64,000 nt of DNA from CAYXFD01 sp964464175. Its GTDB lineage: Bacteria > Cloacimonadota > Cloacimonadia > Cloacimonadales > JAJBBL01. The notes beneath the pieces are model-generated. The model worked only from the letters and a program-made list of their open reading frames with translations. It was not told the DNA's origin and did no database searches. The translations under genes were made by a program, and so were the position numbers. Location of the stretch: NCBI GenBank assembly GCA_964464175.1, contig CAYXFD010000009.1:1-64000 (forward strand). Direction: 5' to 3'. Positions 8,109 through 16,986 of the stretch are shown here, piece after piece (position 1 is the first letter of the stretch; every line of letters starts with the position of its first letter).

Positions 8109-9251
8109 ATGTATGACAAAACTGTATTAAAATCAAAAATTCTCGCTGATATTTTATCTTTTAATAATGGGAAGTCAATTAAGCCTGGAGGTGTCGGAAG
8201 GTACCCCGTATATGGATCTAACGGTGTTATTGGTTTTGATGATAAATTTCAGGAACAAAATGCATTAATTATTGGTCGAGTGGGGGCATATTGTGGGTCT
8301 GTATATCACTGTAAGAGAAATTTTTGGGCATCTGACAACACGATAGTTGCTTACCCCAAAAGCGCAGACCAGGATATTGTATTTTTGTATTATTTATTGA
8401 AAGATACTAATCTAAACAGATGGGCAGGTGGTGCAGCACAGCCATTACTAACCCAAAGTGTTATAAAAAACATAAATGTAATTGTACCTCCCCTCACTAT
8501 CCAGCGCAAAATCGCCTCAATCCTCTCAGCCTACGATGATCTGATAGAGAACAACCTGAAGCGGATAAAGATATTGGAGGAGATGGCACAGAATCTTTAT
8601 CGGGAGTGGTTTGTGAAGTTCCGTTTCCCCGGGCATGAGAATGTCCGTTTTGTTGACTCTCCGCTGGGAAAGATACCCGAAGGGTGGGAAGTGGTAGAGT
8701 TAAGAGAAGTACTTGATGTAAAATATGGCAAGACTTTACCTAAACAAAAAATATTACAGTCTGGTCTATATCCAGTATATGGGGCGGGTGATGTTATTGG
8801 TTATTACAATAACGCGATACACAAAGAAAAATGTGTATTGGTAACTTCAAGAGGGAATGGTAGCGGGACGGTTTGGAGAACCAGAGAACCAGCATTTATA
8901 ACAAATAATTCGTTAATCATTACCCCTAAAAGGTTTCTTAATCATTGGGACTATTCTTTCGCTTTTCTTGTATTAAAACACTCGAATGTCTACGGCGCAA
9001 GAACTGGATCAGCTCAACCTCAAGTTACAATTGAGAATCTAAATTATGTGAAAGTGATTGTTCCCGCGCAATTTTGTGTTAAAACTTTTTGCTCTATTGT
9101 TACACCATTGTATGAGTTTGTAGATTTAATAATAAGAAAGAACTCATCTCTTCGCAATACCCGCGACCTATTACTTCCAAAACTTATCTCCGGTGAGCTT
9201 GATGTATCGGCATTAGATATAAAAATTGAAGAGGAGGCCAATAATGAGTGA
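8109..9251 (+). CDS. hsdS: Type I restriction-modification specificity subunit HsdS
   Basis: A 380-residue HsdS with the usual two-target-recognition-domain plan. TRD1 spans about residues 5-130 (GRYPVYGSNGVIG; GGAAQPLLTQ). The central conserved helix spans about 135-180 (IASILSAYDDLIENNLKRIK; NLYREWFVKFRFPG). TRD2 spans about 190-335 (GLYPVYGAGDVIGYY; GSAQPQVT), and the distal helix includes DLLLPKLISGELDV. The two TRDs resemble each other, as expected from internal duplication, and define a bipartite recognition site that cannot be predicted by eye. The 3' end overlaps the next gene by 8 bp, indicating translational coupling. Confidence 0.93.
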   Translation: MYDKTVLKSKILADILSFNNGKSIKPGGVGRYPVYGSNGVIGFDDKFQEQNALIIGRVGAYCGSVYHCKRNFWASDNTIVAYPKSADQDIVFLYYLLKDTNLNRWAGGAAQPLLTQSVIKNINVIVPPLTIQRKIASILSAYDDLIENNLKRIKILEEMAQNLYREWFVKFRFPGHENVRFVDSPLGKIPEGWEVVELREVLDVKYGKTLPKQKILQSGLYPVYGAGDVIGYYNNAIHKEKCVLVTSRGNGSGTVWRTREPAFITNNSLIITPKRFLNHWDYSFAFLVLKHSNVYGARTGSAQPQVTIENLNYVKVIVPAQFCVKTFCSIVTPLYEFVDLIIRKNSSLRNTRDLLLPKLISGELDVSALDIKIEEEANNE

Positions 9252-11502
9252 AACCGTATTTAATAAGGTTGACTATGATTTGGGAACTCTTATCAAGTAT
9301 ATAGGATTGGGCGAAATAGGACTGCCCGATATTCAGCGACCTTTTGTCTGGCCGAATGTTAAAGTTCGTGACCTTTTTGATTCCATGTATAAAGGTTATC
9401 CCGTAGGTTATCTTTTATTCTGGCAGAATGAGTTAGCGAAAAGATCGATAGGAGAAGTGAACAAGCAGAAACCGCCAAAACTGGTAATTGTGGATGGACA
9501 GCAGCGACTTACTTCCCTTTATGCCGTAGTAAAAAAGATTGCTGTCTTACGGAAAAATTTTGAGAGAGAATATATACAGATAGCCTTCAACCCGTTGGAA
9601 GAGAAGTTTGAAGTATATGATGCAGCCATCAAGCGAGATAAAGAATTTATACCGAATATTTCCATACTCTGGGATGAAGCTACTGATGTTTTTGAGGTAG
9701 TTGATAATTATCTTCAGGGATTAAAGACGACCCGGGAAGTAACAGACGATGAGGTCAAATCGATAAAAAAATCTATCAGCAAGTTACATGGGTTGTTAAG
9801 CTTTCCTTTTACAGCTCTCGAGCTTGTCTCAGATATTGATGAGGAGTCTGTCTCTGACGTGTTTGTCCGCATCAACAGTAAAGGAACTACCCTTAAACAG
9901 TCTGACTTCATATTGACTCTGATGTCAGTTTTCTGGGATGAAGGGCGGAAAGCTTTAGAGCAGTTCTGCTGTGATTCGCGTAAACCATCCAAAGGAAGAC
10001 CTTCCCCCTTCAACTACTTTATCGAACCGTCTCCTGACCAGTTGTTAAGGGTAGGTGTTGGTGTTGCCTTTAAGCGAGCCCGTCTGCAATATGTCTATTC
10101 GATTCTGAGAGGTAAGGATCTGGAGACTGGTGAATTCAGTGAAGATCGCCGCATCCAACAGTTCGATGTGTTGAAAAATGCTCAGGACAGGGTTCTTAAT
10201 CTACAGTATTGGCATGATTTCATGAAGTGCATACGTCAGGCAGGTTTTCTGGGCAATAAAATGATAAGTTCCCAGAATAATTTGCTGTTTTCCTATATAC
10301 TTTATCTTATCGGTAGAACAGAGTATAAAGTACCCGAACTTGATCTGCGACGAGCCATTTCCCGCTGGTTTTTCATGTCGGCAGTGACGGGGCGTTTTAC
10401 CGGTTCTCCTGAATCTGCAATGGAGTTCGATTTAGCGGGTTTGCGAATAGTGAAAACATCAGAAGAATTTGTAAAATATCTCAACAGAGTATGTGACTTG
10501 AGTATCTCCAGTGATTTCTGGGGCGTAACTCTGCAGAATCATCTGGCGACTTCATCACCGAGAAGTCCCTCACTTTTTGCATACTATGCTGCACTGGTCT
10601 TACTCGATGCCAAAGCACTCTTTTCCAGGATCAGGGTTGCCGAGTTGCTCGATCCATCCATTAACGCTACTTGTTCCGGAGTTGAGCGACATCATCTTTT
10701 CCCGAAGGAATATCTCAAAAATCTCGGTATAACATCTACCAGAGATACAAACCAGATAGCAAATTATGCTTTTATGGAGTGGTTTGATAACAGAAAGGTA
10801 TCTGATAAAGCGCCGGCAGAGTATCTCCCTGAAATGAAGGATCGCTTCAAAGACAGTGATATGGAATTAGCAAAATTGTACAAGGTGCATGCCTTGCCGG
10901 AAGACTGGGAACAGATGGAGTACTGGGGATTTCTGGAGAAACGAAGAGAGTTAATGGCAAAGGTCATTTCTTTGGGTTATTCTACGCTTGTTTCCGAAGA
11001 GCAGGAGAGAGATTTGCTGCCTCAGGAATTAGACCTTGTTCAAATAATTGATTACGGGGAGTCAGAAGCGGTAGAGTTCAAATCCACTCTGAGTAAAAAT
11101 CTGCATACCGGAATGAAAGATCCCCGGATAGAACTGGCTGCCTTGAAAACAATAGCGGCTTTTCTGAACACAAAGGGAGGAACTTTGATAATCGGGGTTT
11201 CCGACGATGGTAATCCGGTAGGTATCCGATCGGATGACTTCGAGAATGAAGACAAGATGGGACTACATCTGGTTAATATTGTTAAGTCGAGAATGAATGC
11301 CATAGCTATTACATACATGCACATTCACTTTGATGATTTAAATGATCATCGGGTAATGGTCGTAAAGTGTAAAAAATCGCCGGTACCTGTCTTTGTTAAG
11401 GATGGTATTATGGAACGATTTTATATCAGAACTGGAGCAGCAGCTTCAGAATTAACCCCCAGCCAGACGCAGGAATATATCAAACAAAGGTTTAAGGTAT
11501 GA
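9244..11502 (+). CDS. DUF262 (GmrSD/RloF-like) protein fused to a Schlafen AlbA_2 domain
   Basis: A 752-residue two-part protein. The N-terminal DUF262 domain has IQRPFVWP near residue 31 and the hallmark DGQQRLTSL from residue 84; in GmrSD-type enzymes this module binds and hydrolyses nucleotide to drive cleavage. A region around residue 483 contains ERHHLFPKEYL, resembling the His-rich nuclease motif that follows DUF262. Residues about 600-745 form an AlbA_2 (Schlafen-type) domain (EAVEFKSTLSKN; FLNTKGGTLIIGVSDDG), a putative nucleic-acid-binding or nuclease fold. GAGGAGG precedes ATG 9244, which overlaps hsdS; the 3' end overlaps hsdR (ATGA). DUF262 genes in hsd loci are known (RloF); the AlbA_2 fusion is the unusual part. 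An accessory anti-phage role is inferred. Confidence 0.85.
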   Translation: MSETVFNKVDYDLGTLIKYIGLGEIGLPDIQRPFVWPNVKVRDLFDSMYKGYPVGYLLFWQNELAKRSIGEVNKQKPPKLVIVDGQQRLTSLYAVVKKIAVLRKNFEREYIQIAFNPLEEKFEVYDAAIKRDKEFIPNISILWDEATDVFEVVDNYLQGLKTTREVTDDEVKSIKKSISKLHGLLSFPFTALELVSDIDEESVSDVFVRINSKGTTLKQSDFILTLMSVFWDEGRKALEQFCCDSRKPSKGRPSPFNYFIEPSPDQLLRVGVGVAFKRARLQYVYSILRGKDLETGEFSEDRRIQQFDVLKNAQDRVLNLQYWHDFMKCIRQAGFLGNKMISSQNNLLFSYILYLIGRTEYKVPELDLRRAISRWFFMSAVTGRFTGSPESAMEFDLAGLRIVKTSEEFVKYLNRVCDLSISSDFWGVTLQNHLATSSPRSPSLFAYYAALVLLDAKALFSRIRVAELLDPSINATCSGVERHHLFPKEYLKNLGITSTRDTNQIANYAFMEWFDNRKVSDKAPAEYLPEMKDRFKDSDMELAKLYKVHALPEDWEQMEYWGFLEKRRELMAKVISLGYSTLVSEEQERDLLPQELDLVQIIDYGESEAVEFKSTLSKNLHTGMKDPRIELAALKTIAAFLNTKGGTLIIGVSDDGNPVGIRSDDFENEDKMGLHLVNIVKSRMNAIAITYMHIHFDDLNDHRVMVVKCKKSPVPVFVKDGIMERFYIRTGAAASELTPSQTQEYIKQRFKV

Positions 11503-14500
11503 CTCCCAAGGGATACACTGAAGATCTATTAGTCGAACAACCGGCAATATCTTTAATGCATGATCTCGGCTGGGAGACTTATAACGCCTTCGGTGAATTT
11601 GATCACGGTATGAGTACTCTGGGCAGAGAGTCCAGAGGAGATGTCGTCCTCAAGACGAAACTACGTGAGAAGTTGTTAGAATTGAATCCGGAGGTCCCAC
11701 CTGAAGCAATCCATGAGGCGATAGCAGAGATATCTAAAGACCGCTCCCGAATGAGTATGGTTGCTGCCAATAGAGAAGTCTATAAATTGTTGAAAGATGG
11801 AGTACGGGTTCACGTTCTTGATGATCAGGGAGATGGAGAAAAGGTTGAGGTAGTCAAACTTATCGACTGGCTAAAACCAGCAAATAATGATTACCTGCTA
11901 TGTTCGCAGTTTTGGGTAACAGGCGAAATGCATACGAGACGTGCAGATCTGGTAGGGTTCGTCAATGGCATTCCTCTGGTTTTGATGGAGCTTAAGGCAA
12001 CCCACAAAAGATTGGAAACTGCCTTCAATGGTAATATCCGAGATTATAAAGATACTATTCCTCAGTTATTCTGGTATAATGCCTTCATCATTCTTTCTAA
12101 CGGGAGTGAAAGTAAGGTCGGAAGTGTTACAGCCGGATGGGAGCATTACAGTGAATGGAAAAAGATTGGGAATGAGGAGGAGGAAGGGAGAGTATCTCTG
12201 GAAACGATGTTGCATGGTTTATGTAATTCCGATAGGCTGCTTGATATAGTAGAGAACTTCACGGTTTATCAGGAAGTAAAAGGCGGAACGATCAAGCTGA
12301 CAGCCAAGAATCATCAATATTTAGGGGTGAATAATGCAATGATAGCGTTACAAAACATCAGAGAACGAGAGGGCAGGCTCGGAGTATTCTGGCACACTCA
12401 GGGAAGCGGAAAGAGCATATCTATGATGTTCTTTTCGCAGAAGGTATTACGCAAGATTCCGGGGAACTGGACCTTTGTTGTTGTAACAGACCGGCAAGAA
12501 CTCGACGGACAGATCTATAAAAACTTCGTTTCAGCGGGTATAATAACAGAGAGACGAGCTCAAGCTGAAAGCAGTCTTCATCTACGTCAATTGTTAAGAG
12601 AAGATCATCGCTATGTCTTCACTCTAATCCATAAATTCAGGACTGAAAGAGGTGAGGTGCATCCTGTTCTTTCCGAAAGGAAAGATATTATCGTTATCAC
12701 TGATGAAGCTCATAGGACTCAATATGATACCTTAGCCCTAAATATGAGAACTGCTCTGCCTAACGCTGCCTTCATAGCCTTTACCGGTACTCCTCTTATT
12801 GTAGGCGAAGAGAAGACCCGGCAGGTATTCGGTGATTATATAAGTGTTTATGATTTCCAGCAATCGGTAGCAGACAAATCAACGGTGCCCCTCTATTATG
12901 AGAATAGAATACCGGAATTGCAACTGGTTAATCTACACCTTAATGAGGATATGGAACGCCTGCTGGAAGAAGCGGAATTGAATGAGGAGCAGGAAAAAAA
13001 GCTGGAAAGAGAGTTTGCCCGTGAATATCATCTCATAACAAGAGAAGATAGATTGGAAGAGATAGCCAGAGATCTGGTCGAGCATTTCACAGGTAGAGGT
13101 TTTCAGGGCAAAGCGATGATGATCTGCATTGATAAGGCAACTGCTATAAGGATGTATGACAAGGTCAAGAAATACTGGTCAATGAAGATCGAAAGCTTGC
13201 AGAAAGAACTGATAGAAAATCCGGAACGTAGTGATTGGCTAGAAAGTGTCAAGAACCGGATGCTTAAGACCGATATGGCGGTAGTTATATCTCAGAGTCA
13301 AAACGAAGTAGATGAGCTGAGAAAAAAGGGTCTCGATATTCGCCCTCATCGAAAACGTATGGTGGATGAAGACCTTGAGACAAAGTTTAAAGACCCTGAG
13401 GATCCTTTCCGTCTCGTTTTTGTCTGTGCCATGTGGATGACCGGGTTTGATGTTCCGATCTGTTCAACTCTCTATCTCGATAAACCGATGAAAAATCATA
13501 CTTTGATGCAAACCATAGCGAGAGCGAACAGAGTTTATCCGGGGAAGGTAAGTGGACTCATTGTAGATTATGTTGGAGTATTCCGTAATTTAGAGAAAGC
13601 ATTGGCTATCTATGGGCCGAAAGGTCCCGGTATAGGGGGAGGAAGTCCGGTAGAGAGTAAAACCGTCTTGTTAGCAGCCCTGAAAGAGGCTCTAAGAGAA
13701 ATTAGCGTTCTCTGCCTTGAGCATAAGGTAGATCTGGATGCAATACCAGAATTCGAAGGATTTGATCGTATTCGTATGCTTGATGAGGCAGTGGAAGCCC
13801 TGGTAGTTCCTGAAGTTGTGAAAAGACAATATCTTGATTTCGCTAACAAAGTATGCCGCTTGTACAAATCAGTACTTCCCGATCCGCAAGCCCATAGTTT
13901 TTCAGCAAAGGTAAACTTGATTAGGGTTATTGCTGAGAAGATAAGAAACTTAGTGCCGCCAGAAAACGATATCACAGATCTTATGGAGCAGGTTGAAGAG
14001 TTGCTCGATAGTTCCATTACCGGCAGTTTTATAAGAGAAGAGGACTCTGAGATAATAAACCTGAGTAATATTGATTTCGAGAAACTGAAAGAGAGATTTG
14101 ACAGTGGCAGGAAGAGAACAATAAACGAGAGATTAAAAGGATCGGTTGCCCAGAAAGTGCTCTCAATGGTGAAAATGAACAGGACAAGAATGAATTTCCT
14201 GGAGAAGTTTCAGGAGATGATAGACGCTTATAATGCCGGAACACTCACGGCGGAAGAGTTCTTCCGCAAACTCGTTGATTTCGCCAGATGTCTTAACGAT
14301 GAGGAGAAAAGAGCCTTAAGTGAAGAGTTGAGCGAAGAGGAGTTAGCTATCTTTGATTTGCTCACCAAACCGGAGATGAATCTAAGTCAAACCGAACGAG
14401 AAAGAGTAAAGAAGACAGCAAAAAGATTATTGGCTTCACTTAAGAGAGAAAAACTGGTGCTTGATTGGCGTAAAGATCAACAGAGACGTGCTGACGTTAG

Positions 14501-14645
14501 AGTGACAATAGAGAAGCTGCTTGACAGAGGTTTACCTGAAAGATATACACCTGAGTTATTTCGAGGGAAGGCAGAGATGATTTTTCAGCATATCTTCGAT
14601 TCTTACTACGGAGAAGGAAAGAGTGTGTATGGAACAGCATCATAA
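11499..14645 (+). CDS. hsdR: Type I restriction enzyme motor and nuclease subunit HsdR
   Basis: A 1048-residue HsdR, full length. The N-terminal PD-(D/E)XK nuclease has D150 (RRADLVGF) and E164/K166 (LMELKAT). The superfamily 2 translocase follows: Walker A HTQGSGKS from residue 299 (K305), DEAH from residue 402, then FTGTPL (motif III) and later helicase motifs (GFDVPICSTLYLDK; QTIARANRVYPGK). The helical C-terminal region from about 740 should dock on the HsdM/HsdS core. The start overlaps the previous stop as ATGA. It translocates and cuts DNA lacking the methylation set by HsdM/HsdS. No frameshift is seen, so the system looks intact. Confidence 0.95.
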   Translation: MTPKGYTEDLLVEQPAISLMHDLGWETYNAFGEFDHGMSTLGRESRGDVVLKTKLREKLLELNPEVPPEAIHEAIAEISKDRSRMSMVAANREVYKLLKDGVRVHVLDDQGDGEKVEVVKLIDWLKPANNDYLLCSQFWVTGEMHTRRADLVGFVNGIPLVLMELKATHKRLETAFNGNIRDYKDTIPQLFWYNAFIILSNGSESKVGSVTAGWEHYSEWKKIGNEEEEGRVSLETMLHGLCNSDRLLDIVENFTVYQEVKGGTIKLTAKNHQYLGVNNAMIALQNIREREGRLGVFWHTQGSGKSISMMFFSQKVLRKIPGNWTFVVVTDRQELDGQIYKNFVSAGIITERRAQAESSLHLRQLLREDHRYVFTLIHKFRTERGEVHPVLSERKDIIVITDEAHRTQYDTLALNMRTALPNAAFIAFTGTPLIVGEEKTRQVFGDYISVYDFQQSVADKSTVPLYYENRIPELQLVNLHLNEDMERLLEEAELNEEQEKKLEREFAREYHLITREDRLEEIARDLVEHFTGRGFQGKAMMICIDKATAIRMYDKVKKYWSMKIESLQKELIENPERSDWLESVKNRMLKTDMAVVISQSQNEVDELRKKGLDIRPHRKRMVDEDLETKFKDPEDPFRLVFVCAMWMTGFDVPICSTLYLDKPMKNHTLMQTIARANRVYPGKVSGLIVDYVGVFRNLEKALAIYGPKGPGIGGGSPVESKTVLLAALKEALREISVLCLEHKVDLDAIPEFEGFDRIRMLDEAVEALVVPEVVKRQYLDFANKVCRLYKSVLPDPQAHSFSAKVNLIRVIAEKIRNLVPPENDITDLMEQVEELLDSSITGSFIREEDSEIINLSNIDFEKLKERFDSGRKRTINERLKGSVAQKVLSMVKMNRTRMNFLEKFQEMIDAYNAGTLTAEEFFRKLVDFARCLNDEEKRALSEELSEEELAIFDLLTKPEMNLSQTERERVKKTAKRLLASLKREKLVLDWRKDQQRRADVRVTIEKLLDRGLPERYTPELFRGKAEMIFQHIFDSYYGEGKSVYGTAS

Positions 14646-14728
14646 TTTTATGATTATTTTATTAGTAAGGCTATAGATTGGCCAATTGTATTCAGGGAAT
14701 TGATGTATTTATTACAAGGAGGAATCTG

Positions 14729-14881
14729 ATGGAATTGTTAATAGGCATTTTCTTGTTCATATGGTTTATTGGTATTGGACTGGAGATATCAGCAATCAAG
14801 CAAGTTCTCAAGAAGATAAACAAGACGCTCGAAAAGATAGAAAAGAATACCTGTGAATACTCAGACACATCTAAACGGTGA
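14729..14881 (+). CDS. Small single-pass membrane protein
   Basis: A 50-residue protein with a strong AAGGAGG site 8 nt before ATG 14729; the longer in-frame start at 14678 has no such site. It has one N-terminal membrane helix (LLIGIFLFIWFIGIGLEI) then a basic amphipathic tail (KQVLKKINKTLEKIEK). It lies 83 bp after hsdR, facing away from the integrase. No family is recognised; it may be an element-borne accessory or toxin-like peptide, but nothing proves this. Confidence 0.5.
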   Translation: MELLIGIFLFIWFIGIGLEISAIKQVLKKINKTLEKIEKNTCEYSDTSKR

Positions 14882-14909
14882 GGGTCGTTATTTTACTAAT
14901 GACTCCTTA

Positions 14910-16013
14910 TTAATCATCCCCAAAAACCGCCATCTTATCTATCGCCTTATCCTTCGTAGCTCCAACTTTTTCTACGTATTGCAGTGTCGTCTTCACTTCG
15001 TTGTGTCCCATCAGTTTCATCACCGAGAATACATCTACTCCGCTTTCTATGAGCATACAACCGAAGGTATGACGGGAACAGTGGAAGGTCAGGTCTTTAT
15101 CTATTCCTGCGTCTTTGAACCATTTCTTGAGCCGATTTGAGGTTTTGCCACCGGTAGGAATTTTAAACACATTCCCATCGTGTCTGATCTTCTTCTGCTC
15201 TTTAAGTATAGCCTCTGCGTTAAGGTGTAACTTCATTTCAATCTCTTTCCTGGTCTTCAGCATGATGATCTTAAGCCGGTTATTCTTGATGTCTGAGTAC
15301 TTGAGGTTCGTCAGATCGGAGAATCTGAGCCCGGTGAAGCAAGCGAAGAGAAACCCGTTCTTGAGTTCCGGGTAAGCACAGTCTGTATTCATTAAGACTT
15401 TAACCTCTTCGACAGATAGACGGTTAATAGACTTCTTCTCATACTTTATGCTTATACCTTTCGCTGGATTAGTAAGGAGATGTCCATGCTTTACGGCTTG
15501 ATTGAGCGTAGCCTTAAAGGTGACGAAGTAGTGTAGTGCCGTGTAAGGTATGATGTCCAGAGAGAGGAGATAGTCCCGGTACCCTTCGCATAGTTTGATA
15601 TCTACATTTCTGATATCGAGCTTGTTTTTCCCAAGGAATCTTGAGAAGTGATCGTAGGATATTCTGTAATTGGTATCATCACTCTTCTTTTCGCTGTATT
15701 CTCTAAACAAATGCAAGAAATCTGTGCTATTGTTCGGTGACATAATTCCGGTGATATTTTGCTGGGCTTCCAAATCTGCCTTATCTCTAGCTAAAAGAGC
15801 AATCTTCATTGTATTCTTATCGGTGATTGCAGTATCTTTTCTGCCTATTATGCTTAACTTCAGGTATTTTTTAACTCTCTTGCCACCAGGGTGCGAGTAG
15901 TCCAAGTACAATTGATAGGGTTTATCACTGCCGGATTGCTTGGCCCTTAGCTTTACTTTTCTACCCTTATTAAGTTCATTTAGTTTTAATAGGACATTTG
16001 GTACATCTTTCAT
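14910..16013 (-). CDS. int: Tyrosine recombinase (integrase) of the integrative element
   Basis: A 367-residue phage/ICE-type tyrosine recombinase. The N-terminal arm-binding-like segment spans about residues 1-100, then a SAM-like core-binding domain (FLHLFREYSEKK; YRISYDHFSRFLGKNKL). The catalytic domain spans about 190-355. Active-site residues are visible: R in FACFTGLRFSDL, the HxxR box HCSRHTFGCMLI, H in LMGHNEVKTTLQY, and the nucleophilic Y in TLQYVEKV. It is transcribed away from the tRNA-Lys fragment at 16226-16275, about 210 bp from its start, the usual arrangement next to an att site. It should integrate and excise the element that extends leftward out of the window. Confidence 0.92.
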   Translation of the reverse strand: MKDVPNVLLKLNELNKGRKVKLRAKQSGSDKPYQLYLDYSHPGGKRVKKYLKLSIIGRKDTAITDKNTMKIALLARDKADLEAQQNITGIMSPNNSTDFLHLFREYSEKKSDDTNYRISYDHFSRFLGKNKLDIRNVDIKLCEGYRDYLLSLDIIPYTALHYFVTFKATLNQAVKHGHLLTNPAKGISIKYEKKSINRLSVEEVKVLMNTDCAYPELKNGFLFACFTGLRFSDLTNLKYSDIKNNRLKIIMLKTRKEIEMKLHLNAEAILKEQKKIRHDGNVFKIPTGGKTSNRLKKWFKDAGIDKDLTFHCSRHTFGCMLIESGVDVFSVMKLMGHNEVKTTLQYVEKVGATKDKAIDKMAVFGDD

Positions 16014-16069
16014 ATCGGATCAACCTTTCCGTAATTTATCATATTCTTTTTATGCACTAATCGAACTCA

Positions 16070-16089
16070 GGGGACAAATAGGGGACAAA
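16070..16089. repeat. Tandem GGGGACAAA direct repeat upstream of the integrase
   Basis: GGGGACAAA occurs at 16070 and 16081, 11 bp (one helical turn) apart, between the integrase start and the att fragment. Spacing on the same DNA face suggests binding sites, for example integrase arm sites or an operator of its promoter. Only the repeat itself is directly seen. Confidence 0.35.
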
Positions 16090-16225
16090 ATTGTCAATAA
16101 AAAATCGAAGATAAGCAAACAAAATGAAAGATAATACAACGGCAATACCTTTCTAAATCCATTACTGTGAAAGGATCTATCGCTATAATGAGCTTATAGT
16201 CGCTTGCATGCGAAACAGTATTAAA

Positions 16226-16275
16226 ACTGACTCTTAATCAGCGGGTCTAGGGTTCGAGTCCCTACGGGTGTACCA
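16226..16275 (+). other. 3' fragment of tRNA-Lys(CUU): probable attachment site
   Basis: This 50-nt stretch holds the anticodon arm (CTGA, loop CTCTTAA with anticodon CTT, TCAG), variable loop, T-arm (TAGGG TTCGAGT CCCTA), acceptor 3' strand and an encoded CCA. No matching 5' acceptor (ACACCCG) or D-arm exists upstream, so it is not a complete tRNA. A 3' tRNA fragment next to an integrase is the normal trace of integration into a tRNA gene, with crossover in the anticodon region. Its orientation predicts that the restored full tRNA-Lys lies at the other, left end of the element, outside the window. Confidence 0.8.
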
Positions 16276-16542
16276 TTTTTAATTATAGCAACTTACGCGA
16301 TTATTGGACTTCAATAAAGGCTTCTGCCCAAGCGATCAAGCTTCCATATAACAACAACATATCCTATTCAAATGCCATGCAACATTTTATCCAGTTCTGA
16401 CCGTTCTCTTTGGATGCCGGTAACCTTTTCCTGGTATAATTTGTCGCAACCTGATTCTGTAAGGGCATTTATCTGTATATCAAGGTACTGGCAGTAAGTT
16501 GATACTAACCGCAAAAAGCATTATGGACAGACTACTTCTATT

Positions 16543-16809
16543 CTAATCTCTTAGTCTTGCTAACTCTTGTCTTCCTTTATTAGTGAGACGGTATCTCTGC
16601 TCCGGACTCCTGGGCCTATCCGGTATTGTTAGTTCAATAAATTCTTTTCTTAGTAGCGGTTTTAGTACTCTATCTCTGAATTTTGTCCGATTTTGTCTCT
16701 GGGCAAGTTGCATCAGTTCCATTATCCCTTTTACTTTATCGCAATGATAAAGAATTTGGGCTTGTTCGGAGCTTAGACCCAGCTTGGTCCCAACATAGTC
16801 CCAAGATGG
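16543..16809 (-). pseudogene. C-terminal piece of an AlbA_2/RecG-like ATPase gene
   Basis: The minus strand encodes 88 residues ending at TAG 16543. They include NRTKFRDRVLKPLL, then FIELTIPDRPRSPEQRYRLT and NKGRQELARL, the typical winged-helix C-terminus of AlbA_2-type 'transcriptional regulator' ATPases. A stop codon lies directly upstream and there is no start. The ATPase-domain piece of a similar gene lies at 18194-18640 on the same strand, with the DUF362 gene between, so both could come from one gene. The stretch from the att fragment to here (16276-16542) holds no recognisable gene. Confidence 0.65.
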
Positions 16810-16986
16810 TCATGCTTTCTTCTCAAACTATATTTCTTGGGTTAATTTATACAAGGAAAAACAACCGAAATGTAGCAGAAACTCTGATTCCGCAAGGCAC
16901 TGATCAATGAATAGATAAGAAAATCAGCACTTCTCAAAAACCGGGAATCCCGCTTCTCAATATAAGCCGTTCTAAAAGAACCGATC

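Noticed and set aside
16226..16275. A complete tRNA-Lys gene
   Set aside because: The 3' half is perfect, but no D-arm or 5' acceptor strand complementary to CGGGTGT is found upstream; the preceding bases do not fold into a tRNA. It is treated as an att fragment.
16683..16910. 75-codon plus-strand ORF
   Set aside because: It is the complement of the AlbA-type C-terminal remnant, which has a clear family match on the minus strand.
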